Assembly: GCA_035771165.1 (NCBI GenBank)
Contig: JAWNZC010000444.1
Span: forward strand, 1,279,501-1,343,500
Length of the DNA stretch: 64,000 bases
From: Paragorgia papillata
Lineage: Eukaryota > Cnidaria > Anthozoa > Scleralcyonacea > Coralliidae
Direction of reading: 5' to 3'
Shown in pieces: positions 1 to 10,570 of the stretch (within the stretch, counting starts at the first letter, position 1; every line of letters starts with the position of its first letter). The notes under the pieces were generated by a model, which searched no databases, was not told the origin of the DNA, and saw nothing but the letters and a program-made list of their open reading frames with translations. The position numbers were made by a program, and so were the translations under genes.

Positions 1-8
1 AGGGGGAG

Positions 9-459
9 GTAAAGTAGGAAAAATAGTTCAAAACAAAGAGAGAGGGACTGAGGCTGAGCTAAGATTGGCAGTTAAAGAAGGTTTAAGTTTAGAAATTAAG
101 AGAACGAGCAGTTCAGAGGTTGAAGAGCAAGAGGAAAGAATTTCGAAGTCGTTAAGTGAAGCAGTGTGGCAGTTTCAGTGAAGTGTGAGGGATACTAGTC
201 GATGGAGGATTAACACGTTTCTTACCAGTAAGAGCAGATATCCCTAGCTAAGTGATCAGAGACTCGTGTGTGTAAGTGGCGAGCCGTTTGGCCCACATAC
301 AATGCTGTACAGCATTGACACGTAAAATAATAAACAACATGAGATCTCAGACCCTTAGGAATTCTGTCCTTAAAAGTGAAAAAGTGTGAAAGACGTTTGG
401 TTGGGCGAAAAATGCATCGGATGTTGACGTGAGGAAAGGCGGAAGAACAAAGGCTGATA
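9..459 (-). repeat. Inverted copy of the Penelope endonuclease / 3' region
   Basis: On the minus strand this arm repeats the endonuclease part found at 865-1236 with scattered substitutions and indels. It has about 50 extra bases (near 28-80) that the right arm lacks. Confidence 0.8.
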
Positions 460-1237
460 TAACCGAATGCAATGGCACACTATCTTTTCTTGATGTCAAA
501 ATCACACGCTCCAACGGCTCCTTTTCAACTTCAGTTTATCATAAACCAACCTTCACTGGTTTCTTCACCAATTTTCACAGTTTTATTCCTTTTTCTTATA
601 AAAGGGGTTTAATCTTATCCTTATTACACCGCTTTTTTAACATCTGCTCTAATTATGAAAATTTTCATAAAGAACTTGAAATGTTTAAGAAAAGTTTTAA
701 CCTCAATGGCTATCCCACGCATTTGTTTGATAAGTGCGTTCATTTATTTCTGGATAAAGTTTTTGCACCTAAGGCATTGGTTCACACTGTTCCCAAAAAA
801 GTTCTCTACTTCTCACTTCCTTTCACTGGTATTCATAACATTCTCTTCAAATCCGCGCACAAATTATCAGCCTTTGTTCTTCCGCCTTTCCTCACGTCAA
901 CATTCGATGCATTTTACGCCCAACCAAACGTCTTTCACACTTTTTCACTTTTAAGGACAGAATTCCTAAGGCTCTGAGATCTCATGTTGTTTATTCTTTT
1001 ACGTGTCAATGCTGTACCGCATTGTATGTGGGCCAAACCACCACTTACACACACGAGTCTCAGATCACTTAGGGATATCTGCTCTTACGTGTAAGAAACG
1101 TGTTAATCCCCTCCACCGACTAGTATCCTCTCACACCTCACTGAAACTGGCCACACTGCTTCACTTAACGACTTAAAAATTGCTCTTCAACCTCTGAACT
1201 GCTCGTACGTGAAAGTCGCTTAATCTCTAAACTTAAA
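460..1237 (+). pseudogene. Penelope-like RT C-terminus plus GIY-YIG endonuclease, frameshifted
   Basis: The first open stretch (to the stop at 975) reads LSFLDVKITRSNGSFSTSVY and then HKPTFTGFF, the characteristic end of the Penelope RT domain. After a frame change at about 974 comes YSFTCQCCTALYVGQT, the GIY-YIG core with a Cys-rich approach. After a stop at 1070 a third frame gives HLGISALT, and 1172-1237 gives SELLVRESRLISKLK, whose Glu matches the catalytic glutamate helix of this nuclease family. The ATG at 429 is not a real start: the first ten codons come from the inverted arm. Several frameshifts and stops mean it is dead. Confidence 0.78.
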
Positions 1238-2198
1238 GGTCAACTATACATTTTGAGGTTATGTATATTTTTAAAGCAGTTATCATCTAACTTTACAAAA
1301 GTGAGGGGGAAAATGAATTTGCAGTAAAAGCGCATGACTTACTGGGAAGAGATTCCAAGTATCTCTTGATGCACGACCGACTTGTTTAGAAGAATGGGTA
1401 CTACATAATCAGTTACAGTCATATCGGTAAGTTTAATTACCGAACAAATATTCCAATGTTCGAGCTTTGGTTTGCCACCTATTTACTCACGAAAATACGT
1501 GTATTAGCATTATTTTGGGGCATTTTAATGTATATCTTCTTCACACTCTGTCAACGAGTCTTCTTAATTGTGTTTGGGTGAGTTTTGCGATATTTAAAGT
1601 AGAAGGTGGTATAGATGAAGCTACGGCAGCAGATCCAATTTCGCAAAAGCAAAACTACAGTTCTGACAAGCTATGTATATCCAGACTTCTGTCAAATCAA
1701 TAACTCAATACTTAGAACTAATAATATAGTTTAAAACTCAATAGTTTTGTCTTATCAAGACAAAATGAATCGTAGCCTTCTTCCCCTCCAGGTGACATTG
1801 GCCTACTAGGCGGAGTGTTTTTCTTGCGAAAACCCGTTGTACGGCTGTACCGTTTGGTAAATTAAAATACCAAAGCCATTCTTGATAAGTCGTGGAGTCG
1901 AACTTGTGGCCGGGTATCTTTTCGATAAACTCTCCTGGTTAGTATGTTAACAATGTTGTAGCCTTTTGCCGAAGCGAGCTCTATTTTACCGGTATGACGT
2001 CACAAGTTTGCTAGTGCCCGGCTACCTTTTAATTCGGTCGTTGTTTAAATATGGTTCAGAAAAATAGCTAAAACTCGATCTTTGACAGAACATAAAAACA
2101 GAACCGAGTGACCGATTTTAATTTTTTCTTCGGTTTTGGAATAAACGTTTTCGAATTTAACAGAAAATAATAATAACCTCAAAAGGTATAGTTGACCT
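1237..2198. mobile_element. 962-bp terminal-inverted-repeat element with TTAA target duplication
   Basis: The left end AGGTCAACTATACATTTTGA and the reverse complement of the right end AGGTCAACTATACCTTTTGA match over about 27 bases with one mismatch. TTAA flanks both ends (1233-1236 and 2199-2202). Removing it rejoins the right arm of the Penelope fragment to the sequence homologous to 9-27, which independently fixes the boundaries. No coding capacity is recognisable, so it is non-autonomous. TTAA duplications are typical of piggyBac-type transposition, but the ends are not a recognised piggyBac terminus. Confidence 0.75.
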
Positions 2199-2226
2199 TT
2201 AAACTATTTTTCCTACTTTACTTTCG

Positions 2227-4068
2227 CCTTACAGCCCTTACTGACAACATGTAATATAATACTTTCCTTATATTTAATTTATTCATTGTTAACGATATTT
2301 TACTTCACATGTTGCGCGATGCGACGAAACGTTAGTTCCTTTTGTTAATAAATATTATTCTTATCTATGGCTTTATTTCGTATTTTATGTTGGGCATGAA
2401 TTTTTGTGCTACGATTACGATTCCCGCCTGGTTCCTCACTGCTTACGATATAAGAAATACATAAATACATAATGCATATAGCAAAACTATTATAACTACA
2501 TACATGTAATATTATAATACTGTATAAATTGATTAATTTCATCAGACATATAAGCTGTTGTTTATTAAGAGATGGAATTGATTGTGCATTATACCTGTAG
2601 ATACTTTTGCTTTATAGCCCTAGAAGGTTTAAGATTATTACTTTAATTGTAAATAGACTAAAAAAGTAATTCTCCTTTTAACATTTAGTGAGTAATTTTA
2701 GGCCTTGGGTGTTACCGTAGTTAGTTTTATAATTTATTTAAATTCTTATTAATTGTTATCCAGTTGAGATTTTTCATTATTTTATTGGACTGGTGGAACA
2801 AACATCGTAGGTGCTCCAGACAGTTGAGCAACAGTTTGATATGTGTTTGTAATTCAGTCAAAATAGTTTGATGTTGATATAAATTGTAGGTACGGTATAA
2901 CCACGTTTGTGACACTTTCAGTTTGTATCAGTCTTGGTCTTAGAGTGTTTGGTATTCCTACTTTCCACTTCTAACTGCACCTATCTGTTGAGAGTACCAC
3001 TGCATGTAGTTTAATAGAAATAATTATTATATCAATTATATCAGTAACAAGACGCCTGCTTAGGCGTTCATTCGGGCTAGAGGAATTTCTTTGGAAAACT
3101 ATTCAGATTGTCTTTATCTGTTAATATGTGATATGGCTTATTTTATGAGCAAAAACAAACCAATAAAGACGCTTAGCTTAGTTGGATGTATAAATCTTGA
3201 AATCTAGCTTCGCTACCTGCGCAGAGGAACTCCAATTGGTCGATCGCCGTTCATGCGAGTGACGCACCGCCAAAGGATACTGGGTCAAGGATTGCGCAAA
3301 AACGCAGATTTGCGACACATTCTCTTTCCCAGAGCCCACGGTTGTTGGACCCGGCTCCGAACACTCTGAATGAGAACGAATCCTGATTGTAGCACCCTTG
3401 ATTAATAAGAGTTTATCCAATTACAAATATCTTTTAGCGGTGTGGAAAATCAAATTTCATGGCTCAATATGAACGACTGAACGTAACGAGTTGTGACCAT
3501 ATACGCTAATTATATTAAAGCTAACATTACATATCGTACGTCATAGGTATTGTCACATTGTGGTTGAATTAGTTGGTGTTAGCTCGCCGTATTAAAGTCA
3601 CAACTCGAAAGTGAAAGTGAAACGTTCGTATTTGTAATAGGCAATGAAATAATTAATTTCATTCTCCAAGTTTGATAAATCTCCAGTCAAGAATTCTACA
3701 CGTTTCTGAAATCATCGATGTTCCCTTCGCCAGGTTGACTGTTGCTTGACAAAGTCATTTATGACATTTATTACTATTTAGATTTTAGAAATGCAAACTT
3801 GAATTACGGTCGGGCGAGGATGCATTCTGCGGTGTCAGAATTCGGGGACCTGGGAATAAATAGAAACTGCGCAGAAACAAAGGATGTCGGCAAAATCCGG
3901 AAATTTGGATCTCCCAGAGATCTTGGTGCTGACCAAAAGGATCGTGGCTTCTGAGGACGAGAGTGATTTGCGACGCAGAAAAATCCCGGAAAAGACACAG
4001 AGCCGAATTAATACTAGCCAGGCCTACCACAGACACAATAGCCCGAGTAATAAGAGATCCCGCTTGGC
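2227..4068. other. Unassigned noncoding stretch
   Basis: The first 120 bases probably continue the Penelope 3' flank. The rest has no convincing exon, RNA gene or repeat. Short open frames (for example 3178-3420 minus and 3742-3954 plus) lack domain features. A small hairpin (ACGCCT/AGGCGT) lies at about 3052-3068. Confidence 0.5.
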
Positions 4069-4163
4069 TGCGAATAGTGCGTATAGGTGACGAATAGTCG
4101 GAAAGTCGGCGATTCGACGAATAGTGCGAATAGTCGACGAATAGTCGGAAAGTCAGCGAATAG
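4069..4163 (+). repeat. Short degenerate tandem repeat (CGAATAGT-type)
   Basis: The motif CGAATAGT, sometimes with GGAAAGTC between copies, recurs about six times, including GACGAATAGTCGGAAAGTC twice. Confidence 0.75.
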
Positions 4164-4231
4164 GTTTCTTATAATTAACAATTAGTCACTGAAGTCGTGA
4201 TGAGGTTCAGTGAATCCATTTCCAGTCAGGC

Positions 4232-4555
4232 GATTTTCTTCTACTTATTGCCCAAATGTCTGCAGAACGAATTGGAACGAGTCCAAAATCGATCAAAAGC
4301 CATTATATTTTTGGTGTACCTTTATACAGTTATCTGGCCTCACTTCCCTGCATGACCAACAACAAGAACAGTATGCAAATAATAATTTCAATCCGTGACA
4401 TCAGACGACTCCCAAAAACTTTACAACTTGTTGCCTCCTAAGAATTAACGAACCAAAGTACAATTTAAGACATCAGCGAGCGTACACACTCTATCCTCAG
4501 TTACTAACCGTTTCAAAAATACTTTTATTCCTTCTATTCCAAATTGTGTTATTGC
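4232..4555 (+). pseudogene. Relic of a non-LTR retrotransposon reverse-transcriptase C-terminus
   Basis: Three frames piece together the tail typical of animal LINE-type RT proteins: LQNELERVQNRSKAIIF (from about 4260), GLTSLHDQQQEQ (about 4337), LYNLLPP (about 4421), YNLRHQRAYTL (about 4459) and NRFKNTFIPSIPNCV (about 4507). Stops and frameshifts separate the blocks, so the copy is long dead. The clade cannot be set from this much. Confidence 0.65.
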
Positions 4556-4556
4556 A

Positions 4557-4775
4557 CTAATTGACTGTACCGAAAAAGATGGCGACTTGTACATTTAACC
4601 ACAATCCTTTGCGCATAGTAAATATTGTTTCTTGTAGAATTATCGGAAGATAGCATTTTAATAAGATGAACTTTGGGACAATAAACAATGTTTAGTTAAT
4701 ATTTGGGCTGATTTGAGGTTTCAAAACATTGTGGTTCAATGTACCGCCGCCATCTTTTTCGGTACTGTCAATTAG
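4557..4775. mobile_element. MITE-like inverted-repeat element (219 bp)
   Basis: The ends CTAATTGACTGTACCGAAAA and, as reverse complement of the right end, CTAATTGACAGTACCGAAAA continue through AGATGGCG and further with gaps for about 55 bases. A TA at each edge could be the target duplication. It sits directly after the LINE relic. Confidence 0.75.
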
Positions 4776-4986
4776 AAGTTGTATTTTTTAAACATAGTTT
4801 GTTTTGCGTGCTGTAAATATGTAGTTTATATTTCTATTTTACGATAATTTTTATAAAATCTACGCAATTTAGTCTTTTAGGAGAGACGTCTGGGAAAGCC
4901 GTGCATGGAAGTGCTAAACATACTGTTGATTAACCCTTTCATGCGCATTGTTGTTGTGGAACAACTTTATCTTTTTACTCTGTCTA

Positions 4987-5160
4987 AAGCCTGGTTTCCA
5001 TATAGCCGTAAGAGCCGGCGGCATGGCTGCGGCAAGGGGCGATGGTCCAATCATAGACAGTGTTGAATTAGCCAGCAATAAAAAGCTGTATGCGATTCGA
5101 CCATTGCCCCTTGCCGCAGCCATGCCGCCGGCTCTATACGGCTATATGGAAACCAGGCTT
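4987..5160. mobile_element. Near-perfect 174-bp palindromic MITE
   Basis: The left arm begins AAGCCTGGTTTCCATATAGC. The right arm is its reverse complement over about 60 bases, including the GC-rich GCCGGCGGCATGGCTGCGG, with one small indel. It is much more GC-rich than its surroundings. Open frames on both strands here are products of the palindrome, not genes. Confidence 0.82.
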
Positions 5161-5947
5161 AATGCAAGGATGCAAGACAATTTTACTAGTTAAGAGAAGA
5201 TGTTTGGGAAAGCCATGCGCCCATGCATGAACGGGTTAAAATTAACTCAAAAGCTCCAGTTAATTTAACGAAGATGCGAAGAATAGATAAACTCTGAAGG
5301 TCGAGTTATAGGACGAGTTGATTTTTTTTTAAGTAATATTTCTCAAACTCAATAATTCATGAATTATCGTAGCCAATCCATGAACGTATACACGACATGA
5401 CATTCATGAGTTTTGATACCCAATGAAAACCTGTAGGAAATTTCCTAGTGAACTGGATCGCATTTCTTAATCTATATATTGAAATCAATGAAGAAAACGC
5501 CGTAAATCGCAATGTGAATACTCGTTGGAGAAGCAAGATCAACATTGAAATTTAAATGAGAAATTAATAAAAATCTGATGACAAGATTCTCCATGTAGAA
5601 AAAATGCATAATTCCGCTCACTATCCTTATTTTGTGCAAACAGTTTTGCATAATTTTGATACGAGTGCAATCAAGCATTTTACTTATTCATTCATGTGTA
5701 GGCTTTGAAAGTTGAAAATTTTCAACTTCCAGAAGACAGTCATAATAATAACCCGCTGATTGAGGTATATGCAGTCTGAGTGCCCTCTTGTTTTGCATGT
5801 TTTTTGTATTTATTTTAATCTCTTTTGCAGCTATTAGTTTTTTTTAGCAATTCTATATACTTGTTGGAAACACATATATAAAAACCATTTAAGGATTAGC
5901 TAAGGAATGAATTATTTTAACATTTTCTTTTCTGTTATTTGGTTTAG
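5161..5947. other. Intergenic or 5' intron sequence without recognisable genes
   Basis: AT-rich sequence ending in the acceptor of FN3 module 1. A 22-base palindrome (GAAAGTTGAAAATTTTCAAC region, about 5706-5730) is the only structure noticed. A segment at 5192-5222 resembles 4875-4905 (GGGAAAGCC context), so an older repeat may bracket the 174-bp MITE. Confidence 0.45.
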
Positions 5948-8900
5948 TTCCTAATAAACCAAGAAACGTTACAGCAAGAAAGAACTCTTCCAACTCTATT
6001 GATGTTTCTTGGGTCGCTCCAGAAAATCGGACTAATGTCACCATTGTTTCTTATCGGATTTCTTGGACGTTACTGAGAGATGATAACAACAAAACTGTTG
6101 CAAATCAATCTGTTTATAAACAAAATGTTTCGGACACAGCCAGGGCATACACCATTTTGAATTTAGGTGAGTTGTCAAATAATTCTTGTAGCTAACGACG
6201 TAAGAAGATCTACGTTTGAGCGGATATGACGCATGCGGTGAAGATTTTCTTGCAACCAATTTACTCCGAAAAGTTTTGGTGTTTCCGCTAGCAGGAATGA
6301 AAACCACATTCTTTTTTATATATTGCTTATGAAACGGTTTAATCACTGAGTTACAACATTTGGAAAACTTGCACAATGATTGGCTGAGACTATATAGACC
6401 TTATTCAAAAATGGCCGCCGAATTAGAATTCATTTATGTGCATATAAATTAGCCCTTATGACCTCGTTTTAAAGTAGAAATTCTTTTGAATTTCACACAT
6501 GAAAACGAGTTCATAAGGGCTAATTTATATGTATATAAAAGAATTTTAATTCGGCGGGCATTTTTGAATAAGGTCTATAAGTCGATCGGAAAATGGTTAG
6601 AGCAATGAGCTCTATATGTGCAGTAACTGGGGTGATATCTTTGCCTCGTCAGTCGATTGAAGCCTACCCTGGGTGCCAGAGGTTCTTCCACGCTCGTAGG
6701 GACAATGGGGATACGGGAGGACGCCATGGCACCCAGGGTAATTGAAGCCAAAAAGAGTGGACAATCGGAGGCCATGCAGGTCTGAAGAACGTATATGGTT
6801 TCAGTATTATAGTCATTCAAAATATGGTCTGGAAACTCAGCTAAAGTCTTTGTTCTATCTTTTTGTTCGCCTCTATGCATTTTTGTGCACGGTCACTGGA
6901 CCCATTGTATTTTAGTATAATGGCGAATTATCCAATAGCAACGTTTCAGTTCAATCACTCAACCGTGCTATTTAAATATTAATAAACCTAAAACAAAGGA
7001 TGTGCACGGTGTATAATGTATACGGTTCAACAAAAAATCGCAGCTTAGTATGGGTTAATTGATGGTCACGAGTGTGATATGGGATTTAACATCGTGAATC
7101 AAGCTTAACTGCCCCAAGGGGCCGCAGGCCCCGAGTGGCAGTTAAGCTTCACGAGCGATGTTAAATCCCATATCACACGAGTGAACATCAATTAACCATT
7201 TTATCTCATGACTCTCTCGCGGTGAAATCATTTTGCTTTTTATTTAACTTACCGAGAAAGAAACAAGAGTTAGAAAGGAAGATACTCATTAGCATGCGGT
7301 AAGCAGTCAAAACAATGGGATAACTAGTTATCCGAGTGGGGTAACTAGTTATCCAACTGTGCATACTCATCTGCATGCTAATCAGTTGAATAAAGGATTT
7401 AACCGGTCTGTTAGAACAATGAAATGTGGGTGTGTCATGAGATAATGAAGTTTGCCGAGTTTCCAGAACATATCTCTATTGATTATGGTTTCAGTCATCT
7501 CCGCTGTCTGATCAAGTCTGATCTGGTCACAGGACCACATAGAAGACTAAAACTAATGTACGTCAGGCCTAATTTCCTCTACATGTTTGCATTGGCTTCA
7601 ATCTTTGCTCGGTCAATGACTTGTAGCAGATATATCTTATAATAATACCATGAAATTAGTGATTCAAATGTCCCTGGAAGCTGAGAGAGGGTGTGTGCAG
7701 GCCCGTGGGACTTTTACGCAGCATTTCAAGGTTTGAGGGGACATTTAATCACCACTATCCCAACAGTGTAATACCACGATTGACGAAGTAATAAAATTAG
7801 ACTTGTTTGGAATTCTTTCTGGAAAATATATAACTGCGACGATGACGGTTTAACATATTAACGTAACGAGTCTACTAAACCTTAGTAAATGTTCCATGTA
7901 GTTGGCTCCATACAGTTTCTTAAAAAATGGAAAACAAGTTTGAGAGTCGAAAACACGTGAATAAACAATTCGGAAAAAGAATAAAACTAAATGTTATGCA
8001 TAGTTAAACATTCTGACAATCAAAAACTGTTAGTAAATAAATAGCAACAGTTGTTGCTATGGCGACAATGACGTTTCAAAATGGCTGCCAATTACCCTTC
8101 AAATTAATTTAATTCGAAAAAAGTGTTGGTGACCCCCAATTTTTTTTCATTAAAGGTTTTCTTGAAGAATGAGTAATCAATAGGCTGATTTTAAAAGAGT
8201 TCTGTAGGACGAATAATTTTTTTTCTCGGAAAAATCATGTTTGTTAATTTAAAAAAAAATTGGATGTACAGAATTTTTTTAAAACGGCCTATTGATTACT
8301 CATACTTCAAGAAACGTTTTAACGAAGAAAAAAATGGGGGGTCACCAAAGTTTTTTCGAATTAAATTAGTTTGAAGCGTAATTGGAAGCCATTTTGAAAC
8401 GTCCTTGTTGCCTTAACAACAACAACTGTTGCTATTTATTTGGTTAACAGTTTTGGATTGTCAGAATGTTTAACTATGCACAACATTTAGTTTTATTCTT
8501 TTTCCGAAATGCTTTTACACGTGTTTTGGACTCTCAAACTTGTATTTTCCATTTTTTAAGAAACTGTAAGGAACCACCTTAAATGTTAAACAAAATTTAA
8601 AAAAAAATTAAGGATGTTCGTTCATGCATCTTAATGAGGGAAAAATAAGAAACTTTCCCCAAAACCAGGAAAACTAGGGATTAAATTTTCCCGTGAAAAC
8701 AAAAGAAACCGAGGCAATATCATGTCATGCATGTTAGAGGAATTTACATCATGGTAAAATATATATGCTTTAAGATATAAGCTGTTTAAGCGAGAAGATC
8801 GATCAGAAAGTTTATGTAAATACGGACGAATTTACATCAGATTTACAATACCTGATTAAACATTTATTTGTTTTGAATTTTCTTCATGAATTTAATGAAT

Positions 8901-9034
8901 TGGATATGTATAAATATTTTACTACTTTTTTCACTGTTTAGACCCATATCATGTTTACAACATTACTGTTTCTGCGTTTACAAACATTGTTGAAGGAGCA
9001 CGTGCTGTTGTTCAGCAAAGGACTAATGAATCTG
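5948..9034 (+). CDS. FN3 module 1 (exons 5948-6166 and 8942-9034)
   Basis: This is the oldest, most diverged module. Exon A follows a T-rich acceptor ending in GGTTTAG, is 219 bp (one codon longer than array copies) and ends at G|GTGAGT. Exon B is 93 bp and ends at G|GTTTGT. FN3 hallmarks are present: PNKPRNV start, SIDVSW, SYRISW, YTILNL, then PYHVYNITVSAFTNI. Extra sequons (NVT, NRT, NIT) appear beside those shared with the array. The intervening 2,775-bp intron is nearly three times the array intron and is filled with foldback elements. Since exon A starts in phase 1, at least one coding exon must lie upstream; I could not identify it. Confidence 0.88.
6393..6579. mobile_element. Foldback/MITE element (187 bp) in module 1 intron
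   Basis: TATAGACCTTATTCAAAAAT at the left edge is the reverse complement of the right edge. Arms of about 85 bases pair with a few mismatches around a short loop. Confidence 0.8.
6665..6740. mobile_element. 76-bp mini-transposon with 9-bp target duplication
   Basis: The ends TACCCTGGGTGCCA and TGGCACCCAGGGTA are perfect 14-base inverted repeats. The flanks ATTGAAGCC at 6656-6664 and 6741-6749 are a perfect direct repeat. Confidence 0.8.
7052..7198. mobile_element. 147-bp palindromic element in module 1 intron
   Basis: Arms beginning GGTTAATTGATG pair through GTGTGATATGGGATTTAACA and AAGCTTAACTGCC to a GC-rich centre (AAGGGGCCGCAGGCCCC). Mismatches are few. Confidence 0.8.
7285..7387. repeat. 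Duplicated 16-bp palindrome inside TTAGCATGC/GCATGCTAA arms
   Basis: GGATAACTAGTTATCC at 7318-7333 is a perfect palindrome. A one-base variant repeats at 7339-7354. Outside them lie TTAGCATGC (about 7289) and GCATGCTAA (about 7373). Confidence 0.7.
7903..8576. mobile_element. Large foldback element (about 674 bp) in module 1 intron
   Basis: The left arm, from TACAGTTTCTTAAAAAATGG onward, is complementary to the right arm ending near 8568. Pairing includes blocks such as CATTCTGACAATC/GATTGTCAGAATG and GAGTAATCAATAGGC/GCCTATTGATTACTC. Arms are about 300 bases with moderate divergence and a loop near 8240. No coding capacity. Confidence 0.8.
8577..8941. other. Module 1 intron end, partly homologous to array intron
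   Basis: From about 8760 the sequence becomes a diverged version of the end of the array A-B intron. The last 40 bases, including TGGATATGTATAAATATTTT, are close to the right-edge units. Upstream of that nothing is recognised. Confidence 0.6.
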
Positions 9035-9272
9035 GTTTGTGTGATAGTTTTGTTAATGAGTTAATAATAAATTAATTTGACGGAGAAAGAAGTTACTGTG
9101 CTGCCTGTAAACTAACGTATCCTGACGCAATCAAACAAGTCAGTTTCACTTTTTTTTCTTATTTAGTGTTTTTCTTCATGGCTAGGAATTTTTTCATTTT
9201 TGTAAAAAATATTGCTTAATAACATATAGGTTTCCTATATCAACTAATAATTCTCTATTATAATTTTTTTAG

Positions 9273-10570
9273 TCTCTAACAAACCTCGAGCAGTCTCAAC
9301 AAGAAAGATATCTTCCAAATCTATCAATGTTACCTGGAACGTTCCAGATCATCCTAATGGCATCATACTTCACTACCGTATTTCTTGGAAGCTATTGGAA
9401 GATGATAACAACAAAACGGTTGCAAGTGAATCTATTGTTGATGACAATGTATCGTCTATAGTTACGTCATACACTATAACGAATTTGGGTGAGTTATCAA
9501 AACATTTTCTAATTAAGGACTACTCTAATAGATTTTGTACATTAACGTGACTTTTTAACTATGTGCATTTTCATTCGTTGTTGACCGTGATCGTTTAAAC
9601 GACACACACATAGATGACGTCAAATCATATCAGGATACTGTACTTGTTTTTTCTATTTTTATCCCTGAAAAATTATTCAATAAACCAGTTGAATTTTTAT
9701 TGTATAAAACAAATAGATTACATTTTTCTGTGTTTGTGTGTGTGCGATTTTTTACCCGCTGTGACGTCATCCGTGATCTATTTCAGTACACACGGAAGAA
9801 AGTAATCTATTTGTTAAGTAAAAAATTTTAATACGAATTTACGTTGTTTATGTATATATTAATTTACGATATATATGTCCATTACATACCAGTTACATGG
9901 ATAAGAAACATGCATGGGTAACCAGCTTGAAAGCTTATGCTGCTCTGGTTGGCGCTCACTATCTTTACTACCATTCTTGTTATTTATATATTTTGCTTTA
10001 CTCTGTTGTTGTTTTTTTCTAATTATTTATTGTTAATTTTCTTAAGGCAGCGTAAATAGAATTGAATTGGATTGATAGGTTAAACAACTCGTGCACTCGC
10101 TGCTATTTCTCATTCTCCCAAGCTTTCACTCATGTTTTTGATGAATTTTCATAAATATTGCTTTTTTGCCAGATGGAGTTTCTTTTGTTTTCGTGTGACT
10201 TACATGTATAACATGGTACAGATTTTGTAATTAACCAATTGCACGTTCTGATACACAGTTATATGATATATATACAATATGAGCAGCCCACTGTATGGGT
10301 ATTTACGACGTGAGCCGAAAACAATGAGAAAATCGGTCAGAAAATTTATCTAACTCAGAACGAATTGATATCCGATTTACAACACTTGATTAAAAATGTA
10401 ATTTTTTTGAATTTTCATTATGAAATATTAATCAATTGAATATGTATAAATATTTTACTACTTTTTTCACTGTTTAGAACCATATCGTCTTTACAACATT
10501 AATGTTTCTGCGTTTACAAGCATCGGTGAAGGAGCACGTGCTGTTGTTCAGGAAAGGACTAATGAATCTG
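9273..10570 (+). CDS. FN3 module 2 (exons 9273-9488 and 10478-10570)
   Basis: First module of the tandem array. It differs from the consensus at N16K, D19N, S21T (SKSINVTW, adding an NVT sequon) and R65T. Three of these four changes recur in modules 35-37 at the other edge. The A-B intron is 989 bp, 9 bp longer than in the core. Confidence 0.9.

Larger units (their letters stand above)
9..2226 (+). mobile_element. Penelope-like retroelement fragment with inverted partial copy
   Basis: Plus-strand sequence from about 460 to 1237 encodes the end of a Penelope-type reverse transcriptase and a GIY-YIG endonuclease. Its right arm (865-1236, continuing at 2203-2226) is repeated in inverted orientation at 9-459. 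For example, the 19-mer starting GTAAAGTAGG at 9-27 is the reverse complement of sequence ending near 2221, and the breakpoint is sharp at 459/460. Inverted partial copies at one end are a known habit of Penelope-like elements. The right arm is interrupted by a TTAA-flanked insertion. Confidence 0.75.

Noticed and set aside
655..954. 99-codon plus-strand open frame overlapping the Penelope fragment
   Set aside because: Shadow frame of the RT relic, with no domain features.
429..977. 182-codon open frame taken as an intact gene
   Set aside because: Its start and first ten codons come from the inverted arm, and the rest is the tail of a Penelope RT broken before the endonuclease. It is a pseudogene fragment.
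4914..5193. Overlapping open frames on both strands with a MAAARG-like start
   Set aside because: They are mirror products of the 174-bp palindrome.
6038..6376. 112-codon minus-strand open frame
   Set aside because: It is antisense to FN3 exon A of module 1 and its intron; the plus-strand splice signals and domain match explain the sequence.
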